Of a DNA stretch of 64,000 nucleotides, positions 10,795 to 23,846 are shown piece after piece. The stretch is from the NCBI RefSeq assembly GCF_040183065.1, contig NC_091117.1:109298001-109362000 (forward strand), in the 5' to 3' direction. Each line of letters starts with the position of its first letter. Positions within the stretch are counted from its first letter, which is position 1. The translations under genes and the position numbers were made by a program. This DNA comes from Periplaneta americana. Its lineage: Eukaryota; Arthropoda; Insecta; Blattodea; Blattidae. The notes below the pieces were generated by a model. That model made no database searches. It was not told the origin of the DNA and saw only the letters and a list, made by a program, of their open reading frames with translations.

Positions 10795-13700
10795 TATACA
10801 TTAATTTGAAATTGTTTGTAAAGTACCATTATTCTTGAGTTTTAATGGTAAAAGAACATTACGAAGAAAGAATGAACTATTCAGGAGTATCATTTCTTTA
10901 ATTAGCTAATATTCTGAAGCTAAAAATGTGTTGTGAATTCCATAGTTGCTTCGTACATAATTTTTTTTCGATTTTTAACTACAAAATTGTTGTTGTTTTC
11001 TAATGCCAGACGTTTGACAATAAAGTCATTTGACCTCTTGCACTCGAATATTTTTCAAAGATATTGTCATGGTCAGCCACTGAAGCACAGCTTTTGAGGT
11101 GTCCCGAATCCATTTCTTGATTTGAACTGCACAATGGGCAGTTAAGGGACTGATATATTCCAATTCTATGCAGGTGTTTGGCCAAACAGTCATAATCTGT
11201 TGCCAATCTAAATGCAGCTACAGACGATTTACGTGGTAAATCGGGAATTAACTGTGGATTATGATGCAGAGAGTTCCATTTTTTCCCTTGAGATTGTGTT
11301 ATCAAATTTTGTTTGCTGAAATCTAGGTATGTAGATTTAATAAATCTTTTCACAGGGTAATACGTAGATTTAGTAACAGGTCTGTGAGTAGCAGTGCTGC
11401 CCTTCTTTGCTAAAGCATCCGCATTCTCGTTCCCCAGGATTCCACAATGGAATGGTATCCATTGAAATACAATTATTTTATTGAGTGTTATTGAGAGAGA
11501 ATTTTAGTTATTTCTGCTGTTTGAGATAAAGGTGTGTGTCTAGAGACTATTGATAGAATAGCTGCTTTGGAGTCTGATAATATAACTGCATGTGGCATAG
11601 AACATTCCTGAGACTTTCACTTACTGCAATGAGTTCTCCATCAAAACTTATTGTTCCATATCAAAGAAATCTATAAAGTGAGAAGAGACAGCATGTAACA
11701 CCTGCACCTGCACCTTGTTCCCTGGAGATCAAGGATCCGTCGGTGTATAAATGAAGCCAGTTTTGTGGAGGGTACCTAATATTAATTGTCTCTAAAGACA
11801 GCTGTTTCATTATTTCAGTGTTTACTTCTGATTTCAGTATTTCTTCTGTTAAATTTTGATTATACTCTATATTTAATAGAATTAAAGGGTTTGGTTTAAT
11901 TTGTAAGTTTTCTTTTAAATTCGGGATGCTGATTTTCTGTTTTAATTATTGAACCATGGATATGAAACTTTTTTGAGTTTTTAATCTACAGAGAGGACTG
12001 TATGAATCCCAATTGTTTCCTCGTAATCTGATGAGATTTTCATATTGGATCAGTGCTTTTTCTTCTATTGTCATTTTGATGCTGTTAATACTAGTGTGGA
12101 ATCTCATAGAATCTATTAGAGTTGTTTTGATTCCACCAGTAATGAGCCTGAGAGCTTGGTTTCGAACATGTTCTATTTCGTTTATGAAAGGTGAAATAAT
12201 TCAAATTTCTCCACAGGATGTCAGCACTGACTGTATAAACATTTTGTATGTAGTGTTCAAAGTATTCCTAGAGCATCCCCATTTCTTTCCTGCTACTCTT
12301 TTCAGAAGGGAGAATCTTTTACGAGCTTTTTCAGAAATATATTTCAAATGGTTGCTCCAAGTTAAATTACTATCGAAAATAACTCCAAGATATTTGGATT
12401 CATAAGTCCTAGAAAGGTGTTGGCCATTGTATTGGATATTGAATTCTCTCTCATTTTTACCAAGTGAAAATATTTGGTAGTTACTTTCGTTTAAATTGAG
12501 TGTCATCAAATTTGATGTGTTCCATTCATGTAGTTGATTTAGAGCCTTAAGAGCAGAATTTTGAATTTTGTCTCTATGTCTGTGAGGTCCGAAAGTCCAC
12601 AAAACTATATCATCTGCAAATAGTGCTGTTTTCATGTTTGATTCCTCTCATAGGAAGGGTAAGTCATTTATATAAATATTGAATAAAGTTGTGCTGAGGA
12701 CAGCGCTTTGGGGTAGACCTCGATATGTTTGTCTGTAATTATAGAGTGAGTTATTGAATTTAGTAGCAATGAATCTTTGACTAAGGAATTCTGATATCCA
12801 TCTGAACATATTGCTGGAGATTCCTAATTTCTGGAGTTTTAGTAATAATTTATTTCTCCAAACAGAATCATATGCTAATTGAAAGTCAACAATGCCAAGG
12901 TATCTTCTTTCTTGTTAAAACTGTCCTTTATTTCTTGGCTGAGGCGTATGATTTGTTCATTAGTATAGAGTGTAGTTGTTGAAAACCAGCTTGTATTGGT
13001 GATAAAAGATTTTGGGATTCTAAATACCAAGTTAATCTGTTGGAGATCATTGATTCCATAGTTTTTGCTATCATGCTTAATAGTACTATTGGTCGATAAC
13101 TATTAACATCATGAGCAGGTTTTCCTTTTTTGTGAATTGGTACAATGATTGCTTTTTTCCAAGCTCCAGGAATTTAGGTGTTCCACGATAAATTGAAAAT
13201 GGATAAAAGTACAGATTTGGCTTTTTCCCCAGATGTTAAAAAAATTCTGAATGAACATTGTCAGGACCAGGAGATTTCTTGGTTTTTAAATTTTGTATAG
13301 CTATACTTAATTCTTTGGAAGTAAAATTTTGATTAAATATTTCAGGTTTTGAGATAGTATTAGTAATATTGTTTTTATTATTTTTATGTAATTTTCTTTT
13401 GATAAATTTGTCATTTTTTTTTTTTTTTTGGTATTGGGATGCAATCTGTGAGAGTTTGAGTAGCGTTTATTAAATGCATTTTCTATATCTCTACTACCTG
13501 TTAGTGTTTTGTTATTATGAATAATAGGTTGGCTAGTATTTTTCTGTGTATTGGAAATATTCTTCAGAAATTTATATGTTTTAGCGCTATCGGTTCCACA
13601 CTTTCTTATATATTTATCACAACAAATGTTACAAATCACGCCACTCTTGTAAATTCAAGATTGCACATTAGGCTGCATTATTAAACTGTAAAGAATCAAG

Positions 13701-14085
13701 TTCGTAAAGTCATATAATTTGTAACAATTTTTGTGATAAGTGCATAAGAATGATGTCATTTTTAGTTAAAAATTAAAAAACAAAATCTGTAGGCCTACAA
13801 AGCAATTGACAACACATTTTTAGCTTCAGAACACTAGCCAATTAAAGAAATGATACTTCTGAATAGTTCATTCTCCACTTGTAATATTCTTTTACCTTAA
13901 AACTAAAGAAAAAAGGTATTTTATAAACAACTTCAAATTAATGTAACTTTGAAAATATTAAGATTAGGACAAATGTTTATATGACATTTTTTGCTTAGAA
14001 TGTCTTTCGGAATTAGTTCCATAAGTGTATAAGTCCTCGTGAATCACCCTGTATACACTGACACCTAGATAACTGGCACTGTCAT
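10795..14085. mobile_element. Inverted-repeat element split by LINE B
   Basis: Arms at about 10795-10990 and about 13735-13965 are reverse complements with mismatches (for example AATGAACTATTCAG...TATCATTTCTTTAATT in both). The right arm runs on to a CAGGGTGATTCACGAGGA-like terminus near 14060. The arms enclose a minus-strand LINE. The left terminus is lost or diverged. The simplest reading is a palindromic element into which a LINE inserted. Confidence 0.6.
11000..13640 (-). pseudogene. LINE B with reverse transcriptase and RNase H
   Basis: Read on the minus strand from about 13640: a linker upstream of the reverse transcriptase (KTYKFLKNISNTQ), then palm and thumb with LFADDIVLW (catalytic FADD box) and YLGVIFDSNLTWSNHL (12201-12635). 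Then comes an RNase H domain with AVILSDSKAAILSIVS and WIPFHCGILGNENADALAK (about 11350-11620). The C-terminal tail includes a Cys/His cluster (NCPLCSSNQEMDSGHLKSC) and stops near 11000. RNase H downstream of the reverse transcriptase points to the I/R1/LOA group of LINEs. There are many stops and frameshifts and the endonuclease is absent, so the copy is truncated at the 5' end. It sits between the arms of an inverted-repeat element. Confidence 0.8.
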
Positions 14086-14259
14086 GTCAAGCATACTATG
14101 CCTAGAACAAGGATCCTTCGAGCAGTCTTGAATTACAGGAATGCCCTATGAAGAGACGGAAGGAAAATTTTGTAGATCAGAGCAATTCTTTTAAAGACTA
14201 TTATCTATTACGAAGATGATGATGAAAAATCAAAATAACAAGAAATCAGTATAAATATA

Positions 14260-15153
14260 CAGTGCACCTTCGTCATCATGTCCATGATGATTGACCGGTC
14301 GCCTGCTCAATGGGAAACTGCACTTCTGCCACTAAGACGACATGTGTGCTGACTAGATAGTCAAGGCCATTCCCATTCATATCAACACTACTTACGACGT
14401 CTATAAATAAAACAGTTTATCTGTAACTTGGCCTCTGGCAGTATTCGTTTAGCTGAGATGGAGAACAGATCATTTCGTCATGGTAAACAGATATTCATTA
14501 CCTGAAGGTATTTACATATACAACACTTATATAAAGAACAAAAAATTGTATGCTTCAACAAGGCGAAAATTCAGACGTAAACATGCCAATACTCTCTAGA
14601 AAAACAATATTAAGGTTATTTAATAGATTATATGAAACAGGTTCTGTATATGACAGAAAAAGACGACAAAAGCGCTATGGTTTTACAGAGCAAAAACTGG
14701 ATGAATTTCGTGCGGCATTAATGCGTAGCCCATGCAAGTCTCTGAAATGTTTAGCACAGCAGGCAGAGATTTCTAAAGTATCTGCAGGAGTGACAATAAA
14801 ATTATTGAAACTAAAAACATTCAGAATTCCATCATATCATGAATTACAGCCCCAAAATTACAATCACAAGCTTAATTTTTGTAATTAGGTATTAGAAAAA
14901 GTAAATAACAAAGAACTTGATCCCCGATCGATTTTTTTTCTGATGAGGCTTGATTTCATCTGCATGGCCGCGCAGCATCACAGAATGACAGATACTGATC
15001 ATCACAGAACTAGATATTGCACACAAAGCGCCATTGTAAGTTTTAACGAGTTAAGTTGCGTGAGCGTGCTTGCCATCTCAGCGGCAGAAGCACGGCCTCC
15101 CATTGGGCATGAGGCTGGTCAATCATCACAGATATGATGGCAAAGACACATTG
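14260..15153 (+). mobile_element. Mariner-like element inserted in LINE A
   Basis: Inverted repeats of about 80 bases: the left begins CAGTGCACCTTCGTCATCAT after a TA (14258-14259), and the right, in reverse complement, begins CAATGTGTCTTTGCCATCAT. The shared inner part includes GATGATTGACC and CAATGGGA. The right TA is not preserved. It carries the first half of a transposase only. Confidence 0.7.
14500..14975 (+). pseudogene. Mariner-like transposase, N-terminal half
   Basis: Helix-turn-helix sequence (SRKTILRLFNRLYETGSVYD) and a linker lead to the first catalytic block FFSDEA followed by FHLHGRAASQNDRY. The second and third catalytic aspartates are missing because the sequence passes straight into the right inverted repeat. 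Stops occur after 14888. It resembles the transposase at 3500-4320 in layout. Not functional. Confidence 0.75.
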
Positions 15154-15154
15154 T

Positions 15155-15680
15155 CTGACACTACAATCGACACAAACAACCTTCACAATACACATAACAG
15201 AAAAATGCATAGTAGCCATTAAAGCCATGTACACCACACAGAACCTACAGTGCCTCTCTCTAGAAACAGCAATAAAAATATTCAAACCGAATATCTGTCT
15301 CATATTTCTACTAGACTCTATGGAATAGAAATAATATAGAAATGTATCTCCAAACAACATCTTTGAAAAATGGAACAACTGAACGCAAGATACCTCAAAA
15401 TTAGCATTAGAACTCTCCAAGAACACTCCTTCCAGACTGGCCTTTGAACTCTGCAAAAAAAACTTCCTACTAGAAGAATTGCGGTATATCTTACCTCACA
15501 CAAGAAACTCAGAAGGAGTGATATATGCAAGAAAGGAAAAAGAGAAATATGGGAGGAATTCTATTGATGCGATGACTGATGGGTCATGGACAGAATTCAA
15601 CAGAGAACTATGACATGATGTTACAAGGTTGGTAATTCAGGATTTCACCACATACTATGCAAGAATGAACGGTCAGCATA
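15155..15680 (+). pseudogene. LINE A, 3' part: thumb and C-terminal region
   Basis: The frame resumes LINE A after the gap: LTLQSTQTTFTIHITEK, then LSLETAIKIFKPNIC (a region after the catalytic box in this family), FELCKKNFLLEELRYI, and DAMTDGSWTEFNREL. Joining 10655 to about 15155 removes only a few residues of the expected reading, which supports one LINE split by later insertions. The 3' end is lost where the minisatellite starts (about 15680). Frameshifts near 15330 and 15610. Confidence 0.7.
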
Positions 15681-15842
15681 ACTGATGAATTGTATGTGCT
15701 GTAAATTGAATAGTATACTGTATAGGTCAACTGATGAATTGTTTAAGCTTATAAATTGAATCAATCTACTTCATATGAATTGTACAATTTTTGTATAGCT
15801 TAACGAAAATAAGTTTGTAAATTGAACTAATTTGACTGCATA
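15679..15842 (+). repeat. Minisatellite, left part (GATGAATTGTA...TATAGCTCA units)
   Basis: Diverged tandem units of about 52 and about 70 bases begin with (A)CTGATGAATTGT and end in TGTATAGCT(C/T)A. The array continues at 17317, across a mariner insertion. Confidence 0.75.
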
Positions 15843-17316
15843 CAGAGTGTTTAAAAAATACGGGGCATAATTTCAGGTATGTATTTCCCACATGTAGACA
15901 ATCAAAATAGTTCATTACAACATGTGTCCGGAAATGCTTCATTTCCGAGTTATGGCCTTCACAACATTGAAATTCACCGGAACGATTTTCTTTCCGCAGG
16001 TCGTCATTACAGAAGATGTTCAAAATGTCCACCTCCTGCTTGAATACAGACCTCACATCGATGTCTCATTGACCTGCGAACACAATCCCAAACTCCAGGA
16101 ATATTGCGTATGTCCTCAGAACATGCCACAATTCGATTCCGAAGGGATTCCAAATCAGGCACCGGAGATGAATAAACCAATGATTTTAAATGGCCCCACA
16201 AGTAGAAATCGAGAGGGTTCAGATCAGGTGAGCGTGGAGCCCAAGCAATTGGGCCACCTCTACCTATCCATCCTTCGATCCAAGTACCGGCGAGCCGTAC
16301 GACTGAAGTGTGCAGGAGCGCCATCATGCAAGAAGTGAATGTGTTGACGACTGATCAGTGGAGTGTCTTCTAAAACATGAGGTATGGTGTTTTCCAGGAA
16401 GTTTGTGTACGCCTGCCCCGTAAGTCTGTTTACAAGTACATGGGGTCCAACTAATCGATCACCAATGATACCGGCCCACATGTTGAGGGAGAACCGCACC
16501 TGGTGATGAGATGGAACAGTTGCACGTGGGTTTTCATATGCCCATACATGCTGATTGTGGAAATTTGCTATGCCATCTCGTGTGAACTGTGCTTCATCTT
16601 TAAATAATACTAAGGCAGGAAAGTTCGGATTTACACCACACTGCTGCAAGAACCACTGACAGAACCTAACTCGTGCAGGGTAATCTGCTGGTGACAGGGC
16701 CTGTACACGTTGCAAATGATAAGGATACAATTGATACTCTTTCAACAGTCTCCAGACAGTCGTATGAGGAACACTGACTTGCAACGCTACCCTTCGTGTG
16801 CTGATAGAAGGAGTCATGTTCACAGCCTCCAGAATCTCCTCCTGTACTTCTGGAGTTGTAGATCTTGGTCGTCCCCTTCCCAAACCAGGAGAGTTAAATT
16901 TTCTATACTCGCACAGACGGTAATGGAGACGTACAAATGTCTTCCGATCTGGACATTGTCACTGTGGGTACCTCTCCTGGTACAAACAACGAGCCAGCGC
17001 AGCATTGCCGTCCGCCTTACCGTACATGAAGTGTATCTGCCAGCTCTTGATTTGAATACATGTCACACAGTCTAATGCCTACACAACACTGAATGTAACC
17101 TTCACCTCGGAATGAACTGTCAGAGTGCCCTCTTAATGTCTCCTTTGACGGCAACGACCTGCGGAAAGAAAAACTTTCCGGTGAATTTCAATGTTGTGAA
17201 GGCCATAACTCGGAAATAAAGCATTTCCGGACACATGTTGTAATGAACTATTTTGATTGTCTACATGTGGAAAAATACATACCTGAAATTATGCCCCGTA
17301 TTTTTTAAACACCCTG
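15843..17316 (-). mobile_element. Mariner/rosa-like element with about 165-bp inverted repeats
   Basis: The left end CAGAGTGTTTAAAAAATACG and the right end, in reverse, CAGGGTGTTTAAAAAATACG, continue as near-perfect inverted repeats for about 165 bases. TA duplications lie at 15841-15842 and 17317-17318. It is inserted within a unit of the minisatellite. Confidence 0.92.
16007..17070 (-). pseudogene. Mariner transposase, DD40D/DD41D-like, frameshifted
   Basis: From the minus-strand 5' end: MYSNQELAD with a stop and frameshifts (16880-17070), then the GRPRS linker and helix-turn-helix (GRGRPRSTTPEVQEEILEAV, then VSVPHTTVWRLLKEY). The core follows: LVLFKDEAQFTRDGI (first Asp), HFLHDGAPAHFSRTARRYLD (second) and PRSPDLNPLDFYLWGHLK (third). 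The second and third aspartates are about 40 residues apart, as in the rosa-like DD41D group. The C-terminus is complete (HRCEVCIQAGGGHFEHLL). A frameshift near 16260-16330 separates the last third. Most of the enzyme is readable, so decay is recent. Confidence 0.9.
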
Positions 17317-17883
17317 TATGTTTGTATAGGTTGGGTGATTAATTGTATATGCTTTTAAAATGATTACTAGTCTGTGTAGCTCTAATGATGAATTGTATAT
17401 AGGCCTATTGTAAATTGAATGGTAGTCTGTATAGCTCAATTGATGTATTGTATATGCTGTAAATTGTATAGTACGATAGTCTGTATAGCTCAACTGATGA
17501 ATTATTTATGATTATAAATTAAATTAATCTACTTGATATTAATTGCACAAATTTGTATAGCTTAATGAAAGTATCCTTGTAAATTAAATTAATCTGCTTA
17601 ATTTGTACTGTATATATTTGTATAGTTTTGGCCGATGAATTGTATATGCTTTAAATTGAATAGTAATCTGTATAGCTCTATTGATAAATTGTTTTGTGTT
17701 TGTAATTTGAAGTAGTTTGCATGATATGTATTATCAATTTCTGTACAACTGGTTGAATTGTTTATGGCTTACATTTAATTAACTTGTTTTGTATTATACA
17801 TATAGCTCAACTGATGAATGATCGTTTGCGTTTGTAAATTTAATAATCTGATTGGCTATGTATTGTATACTTTTAGTAGAGCC
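17317..17883 (+). repeat. Minisatellite, right part
   Basis: About nine further diverged units of the array begun at 15679, alternating between short (about 52 base) and long (about 70 base) forms. One unit (about 17386-17440) contains TAGGCCTA at 17400-17407 where its neighbours have a shorter sequence. Confidence 0.8.
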
Positions 17884-18335
17884 ATCGATGTAGTTCAGTC
17901 GGCAGACTCGCTGCGCTGCTGATCCGGAGCTGCGTTCGGGCTTGGGTTGGATCCCCCTTTGGTCTTTGGTTTCTTCAGAGGTTTTTCCACAGCCATGGGA
18001 CTGAAGCCGGATGTTCTATGGCAAGTCCTTGGCATCAACCCCTTTGATTTGATTACCTAGTTGGGTTTTCCGAGGTTTTCCCCAACCAAAAGGCAAATGC
18101 GGGGTAATATTTTGGCGAATCCTCGGACCTCACCTCATCTCACTACATCTCGGCAAAATATTGTAAAAAATTGCACAAAATTGTAAAAATTGTAGAAAAT
18201 TACTAAACTGTAAAAATTTGTAAAAATTGTAATTGTAATATTGTAAAATTTTGACTTGTTCCACATCTTAAAGCTTCATTTCTTCATGTAAGATCTATGG
18301 AATAAAATAAATGAATGAATGAATGAACAACTGAT
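17884..18335 (+). mobile_element. tRNA-derived SINE with (AATG)n tail
   Basis: It begins with an A-box-like TAGTTCAGTCGGCAGAC and a B-box-like GGGTTGGATCCC, giving a tRNA-like head. A body with GTTGGGTTTTCCGAGGTTTT follows, then a tail of AATG repeats (about 18309-18327). No clear target duplication. Confidence 0.7.
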
Positions 18336-18784
18336 GCATGTATCTATAAAAACTGTAACCAAAAGTGTAGCAGATGAGCTATCACGTCACCGCGTGTAAG
18401 ACAAAACCAGAATCAATACCTGAATATGGTAATAGTATGCTTACCGAGTGAAAACTCGAACACTTTATCCACAATGTGTGCGTTTCAACCAACAGAATGA
18501 ATCAATTTTTGGCATAGCCTTGGGCTGGAAAACATCTTTTTAATCTCTCAAGTCTATTTAAATTACGGTATTTGTGCCAGTTCACAGCATGTCCTCTATA
18601 CATTTTTTGTAGCCTGTTGAAGTGTTGTCGAAACATGAAGCTAAAATCTGATAACGATCGCGAAAACAGTGGTGATGCTGGTATTCCTGATATAGGCTAA
18701 TTTCTATAATAAAGGACATAATAAAGTCAACTCATATTCTCAAAACTGTTGGTAATTCGATAGAAAATGTTGGTCAATATGACA
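18336..18784. other. No gene recognised
   Basis: Nothing supportable in this stretch. Confidence 0.4.
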
Positions 18785-18950
18785 TTCATCAATGACATCA
18801 TCGAGGCTCAATGACAGGTTAGGTTTGGTTTGTTCCGGTTTTTGGTATGCCTTACATAATTTATACGTTTTTTGGTAGATAGACCAAAAGTCTGAACAAA
18901 CCAAACCTAACCTGCCACTGATCCTCGATGATATCCGCCATATACGAACA
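18785..18950. mobile_element. Small palindromic MITE
   Basis: Left arm near 18790-18850 and right arm near 18890-18945 are reverse complements; both contain CAGGTTAGGTTTGGTTTGTT, and ATCATCGAGG lies on the outer side. About 165 bp with a short A+T-rich centre and no coding capacity. Confidence 0.7.
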
Positions 18951-19436
18951 TTTTCGGCAATGGTAAAGGCACAGTCTACTATATACAGTCACGAAGCTTG
19001 AGTTTTGAGGGTGCTACAAACAATACTGTGCCGGTACTATTTTGCATTGCCTGTAATGAGGCGATATTAGCGATCCTAGTGGTGAGCAACTATCTAACGT
19101 TTGCATATTTACTACGTATTGAGCTTTGCGACTGTATATACTAGACTGTGGTAAAGGGTTCTGGTTCTTCGTTCTTACAATGTATTTCATTTCTCCTTAC
19201 TTGCGAGCCACTGCCTACTGGACCGCATCGTCTTCACAGCGTGTTCTCCTACAGACAAGTCATTTTTTAATTATATAAATGCTCCTGGAACAAATGATAA
19301 TTTTGGTGCAATAATTCCTTTAACATATTTAATTGTTATTTTATCCAGTATTTAAAATACGATCCGCTAGGCAGTGGTTCACAAACAATACATAGTAAGA
19401 AGGGAGCAGAACCCTTTACCATTGCCTTTTCGGCCG
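18951..19436. mobile_element. Palindromic element carrying a nested MITE
   Basis: The left arm (interrupted at 18970-19149) and the right arm (about 19360-19436) are inverted copies. Both include GGCAATGGTAAAGGGTTCTG and a CACTGCCTA motif further in. Removing the nested MITE restores symmetry. Confidence 0.7.
18970..19149. mobile_element. hAT-like MITE with proven 8-bp target duplication
   Basis: The termini are CACAGTCTACTATATACAGT and its near reverse complement. Flanks are GGTAAAGG on both sides (18962-18969 and 19150-19157). The opposite arm of the host palindrome (19415-19430) carries a single GGTAAAGG, giving an empty-site comparison. Confidence 0.88.
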
Positions 19437-19674
19437 AATTACCGCACCCACAAATACTTTCAACACAAAAACCATTTATACTTACCTGTACCTGTATATT
19501 CTGATTCCCCTTCCCCTCCTAAATGTTACCAATATAACATTCGAGAGGTATAAGACGCAATAGTGGGCAAACGGACCATTTCCCTTGTAATTCATCCTGG
19601 ACCTCTCGTATGTTATGTTGATAATTAGTAAAGGGGGTGGGGGAATATTATGCGGATAAACTCCAGAACATGGA

Positions 19675-19750
19675 TTGTACCTTCTTACTTCAAAATTCCA
19701 ACCTTGTGCACACAAAATAAATCATTGGCACTGAAAAGTGCCCTTTCGTA
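19675..19750 (-). repeat. About 70-bp segment shared with 40195-40265
   Basis: The reverse complement of this stretch matches 40195-40265 with few mismatches; both contain CACTTTTCAGTGCCAAT and TGTGCACAAGGTTGGAATTT. It could be an exon-like or 5' leader segment or a dispersed repeat. A CTTTTCAG splice-acceptor-like string precedes the conserved core in both. Confidence 0.6.
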
Positions 19751-19879
19751 AATATAATGATGCGCATTCGACAAACGCAGACAAATCTGCTCTTTTTAGT
19801 ATTTTAAGACATAATTTGGTAGGTGCAGTCCGTGTTCTAAAATTTTCCCGTAAATTATTGCAGATATTAAAATTCCTAC

Positions 19880-20102
19880 CTAGAGGGCAATCATCACCAG
19901 GAAGTTTACAATCTGGACAACAACCGTCAAATGCCATTCGACAAATCCCACAATTATCGTCATTAGCCACCCAACGCCATGTAGCTACACCAGTCCAACC
20001 TGGAGGAATTTCAAAATATTCACATTGCATTTTAACCTTCACACGTCATAATAATTGTTGCAAATGTCATCTATTTTACTTACTTCTTATAGTAACCTTC
20101 AT
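19880..20102 (-). CDS. ANAPC11: ANAPC11 (anaphase-promoting complex subunit 11), first two coding exons
   Basis: APC11 is the RING-H2 subunit that, with the cullin-like APC2, recruits E2 enzymes to the anaphase-promoting complex, a ubiquitin ligase of mitosis. Coding exon 1 is 20102-20084 (MKVTIR plus one base), followed by a GTAAGT donor, an 84-bp intron (20083-20000) ending TTCCTCCAG, and exon 2 at 19999-19880. The joined product runs [20 protein letters not shown], then [20 protein letters not shown], then GDDCPL, and ends in phase 1 at a GTAGG donor. This keeps the first zinc-binding cysteines (CGIC, CCPDC, C). The start reads like the Drosophila protein. About 46 of roughly 85 residues are here; the exon with the remaining RING ligands (WGxCxHxFHxHC...CPxCR) was not found by eye and probably lies beyond the window start. 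Confidence 0.9.
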
Positions 20103-20439
20103 GTTTGTGCTTTACATTCCAAATTATACATGAAATATCTATTCAAAGAAATGCTCTTATGCACAATGAAGGTAATGCAAACAGTACATTTACACAACTC
20201 GACCTATTATTATAATGCACTGTAAGGGTAATGATTAATGAACATACGAGATAACAGTTTCTCTTTACACAACTTCACTTGCTTTATTAACAGCATAATA
20301 TTGCGCACCGAAAGTTTTATTCAATATTTCACGAACAGAAACATAATAAACAAAGTCTGTTACCATTAAATTTCAATACCTTTCAAATAATATTCTTTAA
20401 CACAAATACACTAAAAGTTCTTCGTACACATAGCACAAA

Positions 20440-20590
20440 ACCGCGACAAACATAACCTCCTTCGCAACCGTTCCTTACGAGATTACACAAGCTGGCGCAT
20501 AGAGCTTAAAAACGAGTCTGAAGTGGTTCCCTCGTAATGCCAATTCCGCCGCTCGGAGCGCTGTTCTGCCCTATATATTCATAGCAGAAC
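20440..20590 (-). promoter_or_regulatory. Possible ANAPC11 promoter
   Basis: Upstream of the ANAPC11 start on the minus strand lies the least A+T-rich stretch nearby (GCTCCGAGCGGCGGAATTGG on that strand). A TATATA box at about 20571-20576 lies just upstream of it on the minus strand. This is an inference from composition and position only. Confidence 0.25.
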
Positions 20591-20599
20591 ACTTAAAAG

Positions 20600-21634
20600 A
20601 CATTGACATTTGGGACATTTAAAGGACTCACCATTGCTTATTAAATGCTTCGTACAATATTTTATGGACAATAGACGTAATTTTCAAACTTCTACTCCTC
20701 AATTATATTACAATAAAAGGCTGTCATTCTTGATATTAAAACATATTACATATAAACTGAGGGACTGTCTGCTCTGTACTTCAGTTCATACACCAAACAT
20801 TTCCGGAAATAAATTAACTTGACATCTTACATATACGCACTATAGCCTACCCTTTTCACCTAATATTATTAATATTGTTATTAAATAAGATATTGCAACT
20901 AATTAAGGTACTGCCTTATCTTAAATTTCCTTGAATTCATAATTAAGCATTTGCAAGAATGCGTAACTTTTCCCTCTCTTAAAAAAAATACGAACGTCAC
21001 AATAATTGAGAAGTATAATTATTACGCGATTTTTTCTTGCAGTGGTGAAAACATTTCTATAGGCCTACTGATTAATCTACTGAGCATAGAGATAGTAAAC
21101 GCTGTAGTATTCTTTTCTGAAGCCAAGATTTTCGCAAGAACTGAAGTGCGACACATGTAAAGATGAGGAAATGTCCCTCTTTCTTTTGGGAAAACTTGTG
21201 AAGCCACTACTGGACAATATTGCCAAAGATATTTCCAGTAAATACGAAGTGATTAGAAAACTTAATCAGAAGCCCCTAAATAGAAAAATGCTGAAAGTGC
21301 AATAAACTGGGTCATTTCTTAATTACATATAGAACACTGGAACTGACTATCTACAAGGACCCTCGTGTTATAAATATTATGATTATTTCAGATTGTGATA
21401 CAGTTATAAGCGTACATTCCTAAAACTTAAAAGTAACAATGAGGATGCCCTATGTTATAGGAAAGTTTTAAACGTGTACATTTAACTTTTTTATGAATGA
21501 TTTCCTGATCAAGATTTTCATTAACTATGTGCCAAACTTTTGAAGTGAAGAGTGCAGTAAGAAACTGTTGGACATCTGATCAGTATTTTAATCATGTGCT
21601 GGTTACAGTACATTAGATGTCTTCTTGAATATAC
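20600..21634. other. Unassigned; short lysine-rich open frame
   Basis: No recognised gene. One frame at about 21110-21305 (+) encodes about 65 residues without an internal stop, including LKCDTCKDEEMSLFLLGKL and a lysine-rich end. It has no clear start and no family that I recognise; it may be a transposon or exon fragment. A TAGGCCTA lies at 21060-21067. Confidence 0.3.
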
Positions 21635-21642
21635 CTGATGAG

Positions 21643-23838
<2,196 letters not shown>

Positions 23839-23846
23839 CTGATGAG

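Noticed and set aside
15679-17883. CRISPR-like array
   Set aside because: Units are diverged tandem copies without unique spacers, in an animal genome; it is a minisatellite.
19999-20042. An ANAPC11 start reading VKVKMQC directly before exon 2, with a 24-nt GT...AG stretch that looked like an ultra-short intron
   Set aside because: The first codon is GTG and not ATG. A better exon lies at 20084-20102 (MKVTIR) with a GTAAGT donor and an 84-bp intron whose removal gives MKVTIRSWTGVATW. The upstream resemblance is taken as chance.
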